Below, one piece after another: positions 32,959 through 41,774 of a stretch of 64,000 bases of DNA (position 1 is the stretch's first letter; each line of letters begins with the position of its first letter). A program made the translations under genes and the position numbers. A model generated the notes under the pieces. The model did no database searches. It worked only from the letters and a program-made list of their open reading frames with translations, and was not told the DNA's origin. The DNA is from Cloacibacterium rupense. GTDB lineage: Bacteria; Bacteroidota; Bacteroidia; Flavobacteriales; Weeksellaceae. The DNA lies in NCBI RefSeq assembly GCF_014645495.1, contig NZ_BMLV01000005.1:118521-182520 (forward strand). Reading direction: 5' to 3'.

Positions 32959-34719
32959 TCATCTTTTAAATTTCTCACCCATTTTGGCCTCCAAAAAATC
33001 ATCAGTAACCATCTCTACTTCATATTGTTCAACACGTCTTGAAGCCATATAAGAATCTATAATAAAACGCTTTAGCACTTCAACATCAGCCGTTTCACTC
33101 ACCCGAAAAATTGCCTTACCACCTTCCTTTTGAATAACTATTTTTTGATTAAAATGCTCCAAAAATAAATTTTCTGTTCTATTAAATTGATAAAAATTAA
33201 TAAAAATTCTGACCAATAAAAACAACATTGCAAATCCCAAAACGCGAGGCAAAGCCTTACTTTGATGTAAAAACAAACCTCTCAATAGAAAAATTACCAC
33301 AAAAAGAATAATTATTTCAACAATATTTAAAGGAATATTTTTATGGAAAAACCAATCTTGTTCTGCAAAAAAATGAATGCTATTCAACAAAAAATCTACT
33401 AATTTTTCATAAATAAAACTCAACCAAGAGAATTCTATTTTAAAGGCAAATAAAACGGTCATTAACAAAGAAAAAATGATAATAATTTCCGAAAACGGTA
33501 CTATAATTACATTGGCAACTATTGATAAAAATGAATATTGATGAAAATAAAAAATAACTAAAGGCAATGTAGCCATCTGAGCTGCTAAACTCATTGAAAC
33601 TATGTTGAACAGAAAATCTTGAATTTTATTCTTAGGTCTTGGGAGATTTTTCAAAATCGGTGTATTCAACCAAAAAATTCCAAAAACAGCTACAAAACTG
33701 AGCTGAAAACCAACATCAAAAAGTTGATGCGTATCAAAAATTAAAATCGCAAAACCTGCAATTGCTATTGCGTGGAGTAAATCTGGTTTGCGCTGTAAAA
33801 GCACAAAACTGTAATATGCCGTAATCATCAAGCAACTTCTAACCACAGAACTTCCATAATCTATGAAAATCGTAAAACTCCAGATAAATAGCAAAGATAG
33901 CACTATAGGAATTCTTCTAAATTTTGCTGGAAAAATAGGTTTCAAAAGATATAAAATCAACCAAAAGATAATCGCCAAATGCGTACCCGAAATTGCCAAA
34001 AAATGCACCAAACCACTTTTGCTAAAATCCGAAACCATTTCGGCATCCATTTCTGTACGGTCTGCCAAGATAATTCCTTTTAGAAATTCTCTTTCTCTTT
34101 TTGGGAGTTTAGAACCATCAATCGTATTGAGGATTTCTAGTCTTTTTTGTCTGATTTTTTCAGAAATGGTCAGCGTTTTTTTTGGAGCTTCTAGAATTTC
34201 TTCTGTTGCAAAACTTTGATAATAAATTCCTTTTCTTGAGAGATATTTTGCATAATCAAACTGAAAATCATTCTTCGGACTTTCTACTTTATTTATATAT
34301 ACTTTGGTCTGATAATAATTTTTAAAATCAAGTTGTTTTTCTTCTTTCGGAACATACAAGATGGCATTAATTTCATTTTTTTCAACTTTTGCCAAAACTT
34401 CGTATTTTCTGTACTTTTTATTAGAATTCAACTTCTTATCAATTTGAAAAACAAGCGTTTGCTTTCCTTGAAAATTTGGAATTTCAGGTTTTTTAGAATG
34501 CCAATAATGAGAAAAAACACCCACCGAAAAAAACAAAAATCCTAGAGAATAGTTTTTCAATTCTTTTAAAATCTTAACTTTAAAGAATGAAAGCATCTTG
34601 AAAACCAATGCAAAACTCATCAAAAATAGAGTTTGATGAATAGAAGTTGGTATTAAATCGCAGAAAAGAATCCCCAAAACATAGCACAGAAGCATCAGGA
34701 GAAGAGGTTGCTTGTTCAT
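32959..34719 (-). CDS. comEC: ComEC/Rec2-family DNA channel protein
   Basis: A 586-residue polytopic membrane protein of the competence family that moves single-stranded DNA across the inner membrane. The N-terminal region (about residues 30-175) is DUF4131-like between hydrophobic segments. The competence core starts at residue ~205 with FLKGIILADRTEMD and the diagnostic GLVHFLAISGTHLAI. About ten membrane helices are visible. The metallo-beta-lactamase domain found at the C-terminus in Bacillus is absent, as I understand is usual in Bacteroidota. The C-terminal ~70 residues form a small soluble end. Confidence 0.9.
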   Translation of the reverse strand: MNKQPLLLMLLCYVLGILFCDLIPTSIHQTLFLMSFALVFKMLSFFKVKILKELKNYSLGFLFFSVGVFSHYWHSKKPEIPNFQGKQTLVFQIDKKLNSNKKYRKYEVLAKVEKNEINAILYVPKEEKQLDFKNYYQTKVYINKVESPKNDFQFDYAKYLSRKGIYYQSFATEEILEAPKKTLTISEKIRQKRLEILNTIDGSKLPKREREFLKGIILADRTEMDAEMVSDFSKSGLVHFLAISGTHLAIIFWLILYLLKPIFPAKFRRIPIVLSLLFIWSFTIFIDYGSSVVRSCLMITAYYSFVLLQRKPDLLHAIAIAGFAILIFDTHQLFDVGFQLSFVAVFGIFWLNTPILKNLPRPKNKIQDFLFNIVSMSLAAQMATLPLVIFYFHQYSFLSIVANVIIVPFSEIIIIFSLLMTVLFAFKIEFSWLSFIYEKLVDFLLNSIHFFAEQDWFFHKNIPLNIVEIIILFVVIFLLRGLFLHQSKALPRVLGFAMLFLLVRIFINFYQFNRTENLFLEHFNQKIVIQKEGGKAIFRVSETADVEVLKRFIIDSYMASRRVEQYEVEMVTDDFLEAKMGEKFKR

Positions 34720-34738
34720 TATTGGCTAATAGTTTAAC

Positions 34739-34746
34739 CAAAGATA
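34739..34746 (-). promoter_or_regulatory. -7 element for comEC
   Basis: Leftward TATCTTTG matches TAnnTTTG, 19 nt before the comEC start. Confidence 0.5.
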
Positions 34747-34754
34747 GAAATTTT

Positions 34755-35207
34755 TTATAAAATATCTCTTACTATTTTCAAATGATGATGCGTGTGAATG
34801 CAAAGAAATTTAATCGTTTGTTTCAAATTAAGATGTCCGAAAAGTGGATGCTCTACAAAAGAATTAGCATTAAGATTCTGAATTTTAGAAATCTCTCCTC
34901 TAATATTAATGATAAGATTTTCAATGTTTTGAATTGCATCAACACTACTAGGAATGGTAAATTTAGGCGCTTTTGCTTTCTTTCTAGGAATGTAACCTGT
35001 AGTCATCACAAAAAGTTTTGCAAAATTATTTTTAGGTTGATAATTTTCAGGCTTAGATTTTTTCAAGCCTTCTATAATTTTTGAAATCACCAAAAGTGAA
35101 TGCTCCAGATGCCAACCAACACTAGCTTCTGAGATTTCTGGAGCGCTTTTATCTGAAAATTGTTTTAAATTTTCAATTTCGTCCATTTGAGAAATTAATT
35201 TCTTCAT
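34755..35207 (-). CDS. DUF1569/DinB-like protein
   Basis: A 150-residue four-helix protein of the DinB-like superfamily, group DUF1569. His residues that would bind a divalent metal are in VGWHLEHSLLVI, EHPLFGHLNLKQ and LCIHTHHHLKIV, matching the family's three-His pattern. No signal peptide. The biochemical role of DUF1569 is not established. It begins 3 nt after the lpxB stop, so it is co-transcribed with lpxB. Confidence 0.85.
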   Translation of the reverse strand: MKKLISQMDEIENLKQFSDKSAPEISEASVGWHLEHSLLVISKIIEGLKKSKPENYQPKNNFAKLFVMTTGYIPRKKAKAPKFTIPSSVDAIQNIENLIINIRGEISKIQNLNANSFVEHPLFGHLNLKQTIKFLCIHTHHHLKIVRDIL

Positions 35208-35210
35208 CTT

Positions 35211-36314
35211 TTAATTTACAAAAATATCCGCTGCATTTTTGCTAGCTCCTTTTCCGCCAAGTTTTTCTCTCAAAAGTTCATAATTCATGAGCATTTCGTC
35301 TCGCTTTTGTCCTTCTAGAATTTTTTGAAGTTCAGCCACCAAATTTTCTGTATTTAATTCTTTTTGAATGAGTTCTTTTACAATTTCTCTGTCCATAATG
35401 AGATTGACCAAAGAAATAAATTTAATATTTTTCACCACGCGTTTCCCAATTTCATAAGAAATTGTGCTGGTCTTGTAACACACAATTTCGGGAACGTTTA
35501 GCAAAGCTGTTTCCAAAGTTGCCGTTCCGGAAGTTACCAAAGCAGCTTTAGAACACCTCAACAAATCATAAGTTTTATTTGAAACAAAATGCACGTCATC
35601 ATCTACAAATTTTTGGTAAAATTCTTTTGGTAAACTTGGAGCTCCTGCAATTACAAACTGATAATTTTTAAAATAATCACGCACAGAAAGCATCAAACTC
35701 AACATTTTTTCTACTTCTTGTTCACGAGAACCCGGCAAAAGCGCGATGATTTCTTTTTCGTTTAAACCGTTTTCTTTTTTGAAATTTTCCGCAGAAATTT
35801 CTGGCAAATCAGAAATCGCATCTAGCAAAGGATGACCTACAAAATGAGCATTGACTTGATGTTTTTTATAAAAATTTTTCTCAAACGGAAGAATCACCAG
35901 CATTTCATCTACATATTTTTTGATGGTTTCTACTCTTCCTTCTTTCCAAGCCCAAAGTTGTGGAGAAATATAATAAACCACTTTTATCCCAATACTTTTG
36001 GCAAATTCTGCAATTCTGAGATTAAACCCTGGATAATCTACCAGAACCAAAACATCTGGTTGATAATTCTTGATATCTTCTTTACAAAGTTTTATGTTTT
36101 TCAAAATGGTTTTTATGTTCATCGCCACTTCTAAAAAACCCATAAAAGCGAGTTCTTTATAATGTTTTACAGGTTTTTGGTTCGCTACTTTTCCCATCAA
36201 ATCTCCTCCCCAAAATCTGAATTCTGAGTTTATATCTTTCTGTAAAATAGCTTTCATAAGATTAGAAGCGTGCAAATCTCCCGATGCTTCTCCTGCGATG
36301 ATATAATATTTCAT
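35211..36314 (-). CDS. lpxB: Lipid-A-disaccharide synthase
   Basis: A 367-residue GT19 glycosyltransferase that joins UDP-2,3-diacylglucosamine with lipid X in lipid A synthesis at the inner membrane. Signatures: YYIIAGEASGDLHASNLM at the N-terminus, VDYPGFNLRIAEFAK, FVGHPLLDAI and ALLPGSREQEV. I chose the ATG giving MKYYIIAGEASGD; the open frame extends 14 codons further up through a short tandem repeat but lacks family sequence. The DUF1569 gene follows immediately. Confidence 0.96.
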   Translation of the reverse strand: MKYYIIAGEASGDLHASNLMKAILQKDINSEFRFWGGDLMGKVANQKPVKHYKELAFMGFLEVAMNIKTILKNIKLCKEDIKNYQPDVLVLVDYPGFNLRIAEFAKSIGIKVVYYISPQLWAWKEGRVETIKKYVDEMLVILPFEKNFYKKHQVNAHFVGHPLLDAISDLPEISAENFKKENGLNEKEIIALLPGSREQEVEKMLSLMLSVRDYFKNYQFVIAGAPSLPKEFYQKFVDDDVHFVSNKTYDLLRCSKAALVTSGTATLETALLNVPEIVCYKTSTISYEIGKRVVKNIKFISLVNLIMDREIVKELIQKELNTENLVAELQKILEGQKRDEMLMNYELLREKLGGKGASKNAADIFVN

Positions 36315-36316
36315 AA

Positions 36317-36330
36317 GTAATGAGTAATGA
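36317..36330. repeat. Two tandem 7-bp units upstream of lpxB
   Basis: Two exact copies of GTAATGA directly before the lpxB start codon. They belong to the same class of short heptanucleotide repeats seen in cysS and coaE. Confidence 0.5.
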
Positions 36331-36389
36331 GCGTTTAATGATTTTATCAATTTCAAATATCAAACCTCAAATTTCAATTTATAATTAAT

Positions 36390-36397
36390 TAATTTTG
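36390..36397 (+). promoter_or_regulatory. -7 element for the DUF2480 gene
   Basis: TAATTTTG matches TAnnTTTG, 20 nt before the start codon. Confidence 0.55.
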
Positions 36398-36417
36398 CTC
36401 AAATATAATAATAAAAA

Positions 36418-36927
36418 ATGTCAGAAGATTTCGAAATAAAAAATAAAGTAGCAGAAAGTGGTTTGGTGAATTTTGATTTATCAGCACTTTCTCCAAAAGG
36501 CAAAAGAATAGAGATAGATTTGAAAGATTTTCTCTTTATGGAAATGATTTTAAAAGAAAAAGATTTCCGCGAAAAAGTAGCAGAAATAGACACTGAAATC
36601 TACCGTGATACTTTTGTTTACGTTTATTGTTCAGTAGAAGCTATTATTCCCATTTGGGCATATTTTCTGATCACTTCTAAATTGACAGGAATTGCAAAAA
36701 AAATAGTTTATGGCAATAAAAAAGATTTAGAAATCATCTTAATGCATGAAGCAATTTCTAATTACAATTTCGATGCTTTAGAAGCAAAACGCGTTTTGGT
36801 AAAAGGCTGTAGTGAAGAAGACATCCCCGAAAACGCTTACATAGAATTGGTAGAAAAACTAAAACCGATTGTAAAATCACTCATGTTCGGCGAAGCTTGC
36901 AGCAATGTTCCTATTTTTAAAAATTAA
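36418..36927 (+). CDS. DUF2480 family protein
   Basis: A 169-residue soluble protein that fits DUF2480, a Bacteroidota family of unknown function. It has an acidic N-terminus (MSEDFEIKNKVAESGLVNFD), the central LKDFLFMEMILKEKDFRE and a Cys-containing C-terminus (FGEACSNVPIFKN). The two Cys (one in VLVKGCSEEDIPENAY) and the N-Y-N-F-D-A-L segment are recurring features of the family as I recall it. Divergent from lpxB, with its own promoter. Confidence 0.88.
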   Translation: MSEDFEIKNKVAESGLVNFDLSALSPKGKRIEIDLKDFLFMEMILKEKDFREKVAEIDTEIYRDTFVYVYCSVEAIIPIWAYFLITSKLTGIAKKIVYGNKKDLEIILMHEAISNYNFDALEAKRVLVKGCSEEDIPENAYIELVEKLKPIVKSLMFGEACSNVPIFKN

Positions 36928-37004
36928 ACCACATTTCTTAATTCTCTGCAATAAATTTAACATTGTTTTATAAAAAATTCTATTTTAAAAATTCATAAAA
37001 ATCG

Positions 37005-37012
37005 TACATTTG
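37005..37012 (+). promoter_or_regulatory. -7 element for the DUF937 gene
   Basis: TACATTTG matches TAnnTTTG, 40 nt before the start codon. Confidence 0.5.
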
Positions 37013-37052
37013 AATTGTTAAAAAATAATTATTAACAATTAAAAAACACAAT

Positions 37053-37703
37053 ATGAGTTTAATTGACCTTATCACAGGAAACGTAGGAAATCAGGTAGCT
37101 ACAGAAGCCGAAAACAAATTCGGAATTTCTAAATCTCAAATGATTGCACTCGCTGCAGTAGCTGCTCCTCTCATTATTTCGTATCTTAGAAATAAATCTC
37201 AAGATGCCAACGAAGCTGAAGCTCTTAATAACGCATTAGACAGAGACCACGATGGTTCTATTCTTGACAATCCATCGTCTGCTCTAGAAAGAGAAGCGGA
37301 AGGCGGTTCTATTCTAGACCACATTTTCGGCGGAGAAAAAGCAACCGTTGAAAACCAACTTTCTCAGAATACAGGCATTTCAATGGACAAAATTGGACCA
37401 ATTTTAGCAATGCTAGCTCCTGTAATCATGGGTTACATTGGCAAACAAAAACAAGCAAATGGCGTAAGCGCTGGCGGACTTGGTGATTTATTAGGCGGTA
37501 TTTTGGGTGGTGCTCAACAACAAGCACAGCAAAGCAATGATCCTCTTTCTAGTATTTTAGGTAGTGTTCTTGGTGGCGCTACTCAACAATCTGGTGGCGG
37601 ACTAGGTGACTTACTAGGCAGCGTTCTTGGTGGTGGCAACCAACAACAAGCTCAACAGGGCGGACTTGGTGGTTTACTAGGCTCTATTTTAGGAGGCAAA
37701 TAG
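37053..37703 (+). CDS. DUF937 domain protein with Gly/Gln-rich tail
   Basis: A 216-residue protein with a DUF937 region at residues 1-140 (MSLIDLITGNVGNQVATEAE, then MIALAAVAAPLIISYLRN and KIGPILAMLAPVIMGYIGK). The last 75 residues are repeats of the type L-G-D-L-L-G-x-(V/I)-L-G-G separated by Gln/Ser-rich linkers (about four copies). No signal peptide is visible. DUF937 proteins occur across bacteria and their role is not settled; the repeats suggest self-association (inference). Convergent with the THX gene, sharing a terminator. Confidence 0.88.
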   Translation: MSLIDLITGNVGNQVATEAENKFGISKSQMIALAAVAAPLIISYLRNKSQDANEAEALNNALDRDHDGSILDNPSSALEREAEGGSILDHIFGGEKATVENQLSQNTGISMDKIGPILAMLAPVIMGYIGKQKQANGVSAGGLGDLLGGILGGAQQQAQQSNDPLSSILGSVLGGATQQSGGGLGDLLGSVLGGGNQQQAQQGGLGGLLGSILGGK

Positions 37704-37722
37704 TTAATATACAATTACATAG

Positions 37723-37750
37723 AAAAACCGAAGACTATTCTTCGGTTTTT
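37723..37750. terminator. Bidirectional terminator that overlaps the THX stop codon
   Basis: A 10-bp stem AAACCGAAGA/TCTTCGGTTT with a 4-nt loop and A/T runs on both sides. The right arm and loop are the last codons and stop of the THX gene. Confidence 0.8.
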
Positions 37751-37959
37751 TTCTTTTTCGTGGTTTTCGGTTTTTCTTCCACCACTTCCTCAGTTGGTTT
37801 TTCAGCCTTTTTTGGCTTTTCCGCTTTTGGGGCTGCTTCTTTTTTAGGCTTTTCTACTTTTGCAGGAATTACAGATTTCGAAGATTTTCTAGGTCTTGTT
37901 TTTCCATAACTCCCTTGTATTATTTTACCTTTTCTCGTTTTTTTGTCTCCTTTTCCCAT
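37735..37959 (-). CDS. thx: 30S ribosomal protein bTHX with a long basic tail
   Basis: A 74-residue very basic protein. The N-terminus MGKGDKKTRKGKIIQGSYGK is the bTHX sequence, a small protein at the head of the 30S subunit in Thermus and Bacteroidota. After about residue 28 the sequence becomes a Lys/Pro/Ala/Glu tail (KPKKEAAPKAEKPKKAEKP) ending in KKKKTEE, which is longer than the Thermus protein and is likely disordered. The stop codon falls in the loop of the shared terminator. Confidence 0.88.
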   Translation of the reverse strand: MGKGDKKTRKGKIIQGSYGKTRPRKSSKSVIPAKVEKPKKEAAPKAEKPKKAEKPTEEVVEEKPKTTKKKKTEE

Positions 37960-37989
37960 AAAAATTAAATTTTAAATGATTGGTTCTTA

Positions 37990-37997
37990 CAAAGTTA
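37990..37997 (-). promoter_or_regulatory. -7 element for the THX gene
   Basis: Leftward TAACTTTG matches TAnnTTTG, 30 nt before the start codon. Confidence 0.55.
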
Positions 37998-38048
37998 AAA
38001 AAAATATCCATTCACGCCTACCGTTATTTATCATCAATAAATTAATTA

Positions 38049-38190
38049 GGGCGTGCCTTTTTGTTTTTTTCCAAAACTTAATCTCTTAAAAAAAACAAAA
38101 AGTCGGTCTTCACCTGCAATTCCTCGTTCCAAGGCTTTAGCCAGCGCCTACTGCGGGATTTTCGGTTTCGCCCTCACGCGAAAACTCACC
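38049..38190. repeat. Intergenic element with a 14-bp A/T hairpin and GC-rich flanks
   Basis: GGGCGTGCC leads into a 14-bp perfect arm (38057-38070) that pairs with 38089-38102. About 90 nt follow with much higher GC than the surroundings (CACCTGCAATTCCTCG, GCGCCTACTGCGGG, TTTCGCCCTCACGCG). No gene frame crosses it. The layout resembles dispersed repeats I associate with Flavobacterial genomes; identity was not checked by search. It fills most of the 270-nt gap between THX and the DUF2975 gene. Confidence 0.6.
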
Positions 38191-38229
38191 GCATTAAAAT
38201 TAATTTTTATCAAAATTTGAAATATTTTA

Positions 38230-38258
38230 TTGTTTTACAATAATTATTTATACATTTG
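38230..38258 (+). promoter_or_regulatory. Promoter of the DUF2975/HTH pair
   Basis: TTG at -33, an 18-nt spacer and TACATTTG at -7 match the Bacteroidota consensus. It places transcription start near 38265 and therefore rules out the earlier in-frame ATG at 38230. Confidence 0.75.
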
Positions 38259-38283
38259 CGATATAATTTTAAAACAAATAATT

Positions 38284-38883
38284 ATGAAACTAATCGGTAA
38301 AAACTCTGTATCAAAGTATTTAAGTTACTTTTTCTACTTTTTATTCATCATCTTTACTTTAGTAGGACTTTATGAAATTTTCGGATTTTCTGTTATTCTT
38401 TATAACGAAAAAACTGAGAGCCATTTTCTTTCACAAACTTTTTACATCAGCCAAGATGTAGGTTGGAGTAATAATTTTTATACAGAAAAATTAAAAGATC
38501 TAATGAAATTCAGAATGAACATACCTTTTACAGAAACTCAACTTTATACAGGAATTTATAATTTACATTCAGGATTTAATATTATTAGCACATTCTTTTA
38601 TTTATCTTTTTTCACTTATTCATTATATAAAATACTGAAAGAACTTACAAACGAAATCATCTTCAGTAAAGAAATTATTCTTTGGTTAAAAAGATTAGCA
38701 TATCTCAATTTATTATATATTCCGCTTCATATTTTTAAAAATTTTATTTTCAAAGACTTTGCTTTTGGAGATGCTATTTACACAAGTTTTTATATGTTAA
38801 TTATTGGCTGTAGCATTCTCTTTGTGATTGCCTTCTTCAAAAAAGGCTACGAACTTCAATCAGAAAACGATTTAACAATTTAA
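38284..38883 (+). CDS. DUF2975 family membrane protein
   Basis: A 199-residue membrane protein with four hydrophobic segments (for example FFYFLFIIFTLVGLYEIFGF and ISTFFYLSFFTYSLYKIL), followed by a short polar end. The topology and the pairing with a small Cro/CI-type regulator 4 nt downstream match the DUF2975 (YoaS-like) family. The longest frame starts 18 codons earlier but would begin inside the promoter. Function unknown; the regulator probably controls this operon (inference). Confidence 0.82.
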   Translation: MKLIGKNSVSKYLSYFFYFLFIIFTLVGLYEIFGFSVILYNEKTESHFLSQTFYISQDVGWSNNFYTEKLKDLMKFRMNIPFTETQLYTGIYNLHSGFNIISTFFYLSFFTYSLYKILKELTNEIIFSKEIILWLKRLAYLNLLYIPLHIFKNFIFKDFAFGDAIYTSFYMLIIGCSILFVIAFFKKGYELQSENDLTI

Positions 38884-38887
38884 AATT

Positions 38888-39097
38888 ATGCCAATCATCA
38901 TTAACATAGACGTAATGCTTGCCAAACGCAAAATGCAATCGCAAGAACTCGCAGAAAAAATTGGCATTACACAAGCCAATCTTTCCATCTTAAAAACAGG
39001 AAAAGCAAAAGCGATAAAACTTTCTACTTTAGAAGCTATTTGTAAAGCTTTAGATTGTACACCAGCAGATTTATTAGAATATATTCCCGAAAAATAG
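38888..39097 (+). CDS. Small Cro/CI-type HTH regulator
   Basis: A 69-residue DNA-binding protein consisting of one helix-turn-helix domain: MIIVN-like start (PIIINIDVMLAKRKMQSQEL), the HTH A-E-K-I-G-I-T-Q-A-N-L-S-I-L, and the closing LEAICKALDCTPADLLEY. This is the compact YozG/HTH_26 type commonly found beside DUF2975 membrane proteins. Likely an autoregulator of the pair; no operator could be assigned. Confidence 0.92.
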   Translation: MPIIINIDVMLAKRKMQSQELAEKIGITQANLSILKTGKAKAIKLSTLEAICKALDCTPADLLEYIPEK

Positions 39098-39114
39098 TTT
39101 TAAAACATCAAAAA

Positions 39115-39128
39115 CTTCCATCTTCCAT
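39115..39128. repeat. Two tandem 7-bp units before aspS
   Basis: Two exact copies of CTTCCAT, just upstream of the aspS promoter. Confidence 0.45.
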
Positions 39129-39138
39129 CACAAAACCT

Positions 39139-39146
39139 TATCTTTG
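39139..39146 (+). promoter_or_regulatory. -7 element for aspS
   Basis: TATCTTTG matches TAnnTTTG, 70 nt before the aspS start. Confidence 0.55.
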
Positions 39147-39216
39147 CAACTTGAATTTTTGATAAATTTAATCAAACAATTTCAAACAAAATTAAACGAC
39201 TTCAAACTAAAATAAT

Positions 39217-40965
39217 ATGTTCAGAACGCACACAAACGGAGAACTTACTCTCAAAAATCTTAATGAAAAAGTGACATTGGCAGGTTGGGTACAAACCAGC
39301 CGAGACAAAGGTTTTATGGTTTGGATTGATTTGCGAGACCGTTACGGAATTACACAATTGGTTTTCGATGCAGAACGTACTTCTGCCGAAATTTTGGAAC
39401 AAGCCAAAAAATTAGGGCGTGAATTTGTAATCCAAGCAGAAGGAACGGTAATTGAACGTGCTTCTAAAAATCCGAAAATTCCAACCGGTGAAATTGAAAT
39501 TTTAGTTGAAAAACTCACGATTTTAAATTCTGCCGAACTTCCACCTTTCACCATAGAAGATGAAACGGATGGCGGCGAAGAATTGAGAATGAAATACAGA
39601 TATCTTGATATTCGTAGAAATCCTGTGAAAGAAAAACTGATTTTCCGTCACAAAATAGCTCAAAAGGTAAGAAATTATCTTTCAGACAAAGGTTTCATCG
39701 AGGTAGAAACGCCAGTTTTGATAAAATCTACACCTGAAGGTGCGAGAGATTTCGTGGTTCCTAGCAGAATGAATCAAGGGCAATTTTATGCACTCCCACA
39801 ATCTCCACAAACTTTCAAACAATTATTGATGGTTGGTGGAATGGACAGATATTTCCAAATTGTAAAATGTTTCCGTGACGAAGATTTACGTGCAGACAGA
39901 CAACCAGAATTTACCCAAATCGATTGCGAAATGGCGTTTGTAGAACAAGAAGATGTTCTAGAAATTTTTGAAGGAATGACAGCGCATTTGTTGAAAGACA
40001 TCACAGGAAAAGATTTCGGAAAATTCCCAAGAATGACTTTTGATGAAGCGATGAGAACTTACGGAAACGACAAACCAGACATAAGATTCGGAATGAAATT
40101 CGTGGAAGTGAATGAATTGGTTCAAGGAAAAGATTTCAAAATATTTGACGAAGCAGAATTGGTAGTTGGGATTAATGTAGAAGGTTGTGCAGATTATACC
40201 AGAAAACAAATTGATGAGTTAATAGATTGGGTAAAACGCCCTCAAATTGGTGCTTCTGGAATGGTTTGGATTAAATTCCAAAATGATGGCGTAATTACTT
40301 CATCTGTCAATAAATTCTATTCTGAAGAAGATTTGAAGAAAATTGTAGAAAAATTCGGCGCAAAACAAGGAGATTTAATTTTCTTAATGAGCGGAAACGC
40401 CAATAAGGTGAGAACTCAACTTTCTGCTTTAAGAATGGAAGTTGGAAATAGACTTGGTTTAAGAAAAGGCAACGAATTTGCTCCACTTTGGGTAATAGAT
40501 TTCCCACTTTTGGAATGGGACGAAGAAACAGGGCGTTATCATGCAATGCACCATCCTTTTACTTCGCCAAAACCAGAAGATGTACATTTATTAGAAACTG
40601 ACCCTGGAAAAGCAAGAGCCAATGCTTATGATATGGTTCTCAACGGAAACGAAATTGGCGGTGGTTCCGTAAGAATTTTCAATAAAGAATTGCAATCGAA
40701 AATGTTTGATTTATTAGGATTTTCTAAAGAAGAAGCAGAAGCGCAATTCGGTTTCTTAATGAATGCTTTCAAATTCGGAGCGCCACCTCACGCTGGTTTG
40801 GCTTTCGGTTTTGATAGATTGGTTGCCATTCTCGACGGAAATGAAGTGATTAGAGATTACATTGCTTTCCCGAAAAATAATTCTGGACGAGATGTAATGA
40901 TTGATGCACCTTCACCAATTCACGATGAACAACTTGATGAATTGGCTTTGAAAGTGAATTTGTAG
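39217..40965 (+). CDS. aspS: Aspartyl-tRNA synthetase
   Basis: A 582-residue class II synthetase. The N-terminal OB-fold anticodon domain begins [20 protein letters not shown]. Motif 2 is [20 protein letters not shown], and motif 3 is [11 protein letters not shown]. The bacterial GAD insertion domain lies between (about residues 285-420). Length is typical for the bacterial type. Ends 45 nt before a terminator that abuts the next start codon. Confidence 0.98.
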   Translation: MFRTHTNGELTLKNLNEKVTLAGWVQTSRDKGFMVWIDLRDRYGITQLVFDAERTSAEILEQAKKLGREFVIQAEGTVIERASKNPKIPTGEIEILVEKLTILNSAELPPFTIEDETDGGEELRMKYRYLDIRRNPVKEKLIFRHKIAQKVRNYLSDKGFIEVETPVLIKSTPEGARDFVVPSRMNQGQFYALPQSPQTFKQLLMVGGMDRYFQIVKCFRDEDLRADRQPEFTQIDCEMAFVEQEDVLEIFEGMTAHLLKDITGKDFGKFPRMTFDEAMRTYGNDKPDIRFGMKFVEVNELVQGKDFKIFDEAELVVGINVEGCADYTRKQIDELIDWVKRPQIGASGMVWIKFQNDGVITSSVNKFYSEEDLKKIVEKFGAKQGDLIFLMSGNANKVRTQLSALRMEVGNRLGLRKGNEFAPLWVIDFPLLEWDEETGRYHAMHHPFTSPKPEDVHLLETDPGKARANAYDMVLNGNEIGGGSVRIFNKELQSKMFDLLGFSKEEAEAQFGFLMNAFKFGAPPHAGLAFGFDRLVAILDGNEVIRDYIAFPKNNSGRDVMIDAPSPIHDEQLDELALKVNL

Positions 40966-41010
40966 AAATTCAAAACCATCAAGGTTTTTTAGAATAAATT
41001 TATAAATTAG

Positions 41011-41036
41011 AGCGAGGTTTTTTCTTCGCTTTTTTT
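41011..41036 (+). terminator. Terminator of aspS touching the next start codon
   Basis: A 7-bp stem AGCGAGG/CTTCGCT (one G-T pair) followed by seven T. The ATG of the next gene begins at the very next base. Confidence 0.8.
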
Positions 41037-41585
41037 ATGGAAACAGCTATTTCAATTCTTTATTACACTAGATATATCGCAATTATATCTTTCATTATTT
41101 CAATTTTTCCTATTGCAAAAGCTATTGGTTTTAATCGTGTAAATGACATTACTCCTATTTTAGAAGAACATAATTTATACAAAAACGACTATTTTAGTAT
41201 ATTATCAATAATTCTCATCATTATAACATTTACAATTCCAAACATTATTATTGAAAAAAATTACGAAAAAACAATCTCCGAAAACAAAATCCTTTCTATT
41301 GAAATAGAAAATCAGTTTTTTAATGATCATAAAACCATTAATCTATTTTATCCAAAACAATTGAAAAAATCACAAATTTCCACAGAAAGACTAAAAACTA
41401 AAGAAGAATATTATGGAATACTTCATCTAGAAAACTACAAAACATTACCCGTAAAATTGATTGAAGTTGAAACATTTTCTAAAGATACAATTATTACTTA
41501 CAAACTTATTTCAACTCAATTTCCACCTGTAGAAAAAGAAATTGGAGTAATACAAACCAATAATATAAAATATCATATTTGTTAA
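41037..41585 (+). CDS. Hypothetical protein with two membrane helices, 182 aa
   Basis: Unrecognised. Residues about 9-30 (YTRYIAIISFIISIFPIAKA) and 53-73 (ILSIILIIITFTIPNIII) are membrane helices. The remaining ~110 residues are a soluble, Lys/Glu/Thr-rich domain that would face one side of the membrane. The annotated ATG follows directly on the T run of the aspS terminator, leaving no room for a normal leader. Either transcription reads through, the mRNA is leaderless, or the true start is later. The 190-nt gap after it has only the next promoter and a 15-codon frame of no evident meaning. Confidence 0.55.
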   Translation: METAISILYYTRYIAIISFIISIFPIAKAIGFNRVNDITPILEEHNLYKNDYFSILSIILIIITFTIPNIIIEKNYEKTISENKILSIEIENQFFNDHKTINLFYPKQLKKSQISTERLKTKEEYYGILHLENYKTLPVKLIEVETFSKDTIITYKLISTQFPPVEKEIGVIQTNNIKYHIC

Positions 41586-41743
41586 ATTCTTATCTTAAAA
41601 AATTTTCCCAAGTGAAAAAAAATTATGAATAAGGTAGAAATCAAAAATTCTGTAAAAAACTATCTGAAATGAGTAATTTTCATTAATTTCGATAAACTGA
41701 TATATTTCATTTTAAGAAAACTATTCTACGAATAGCAAAGTCT

Positions 41744-41751
41744 TAACTTTG
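41744..41751 (+). promoter_or_regulatory. -7 element for the AspT-type transporter
   Basis: TAACTTTG matches TAnnTTTG, 23 nt before the start codon. Confidence 0.5.
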
Positions 41752-41774
41752 CACCAGCAAAAAAATATAGAACT

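Noticed and set aside
38230..38283. Earlier start for the DUF2975 protein
   Set aside because: It would begin within the -33/-7 promoter elements, upstream of the expected transcription start.
41625..41672. A 15-codon frame (MNKVEIKNSVKNYLK) between the 182-aa gene and the transporter
   Set aside because: Too short, with no promoter or neighbour support.
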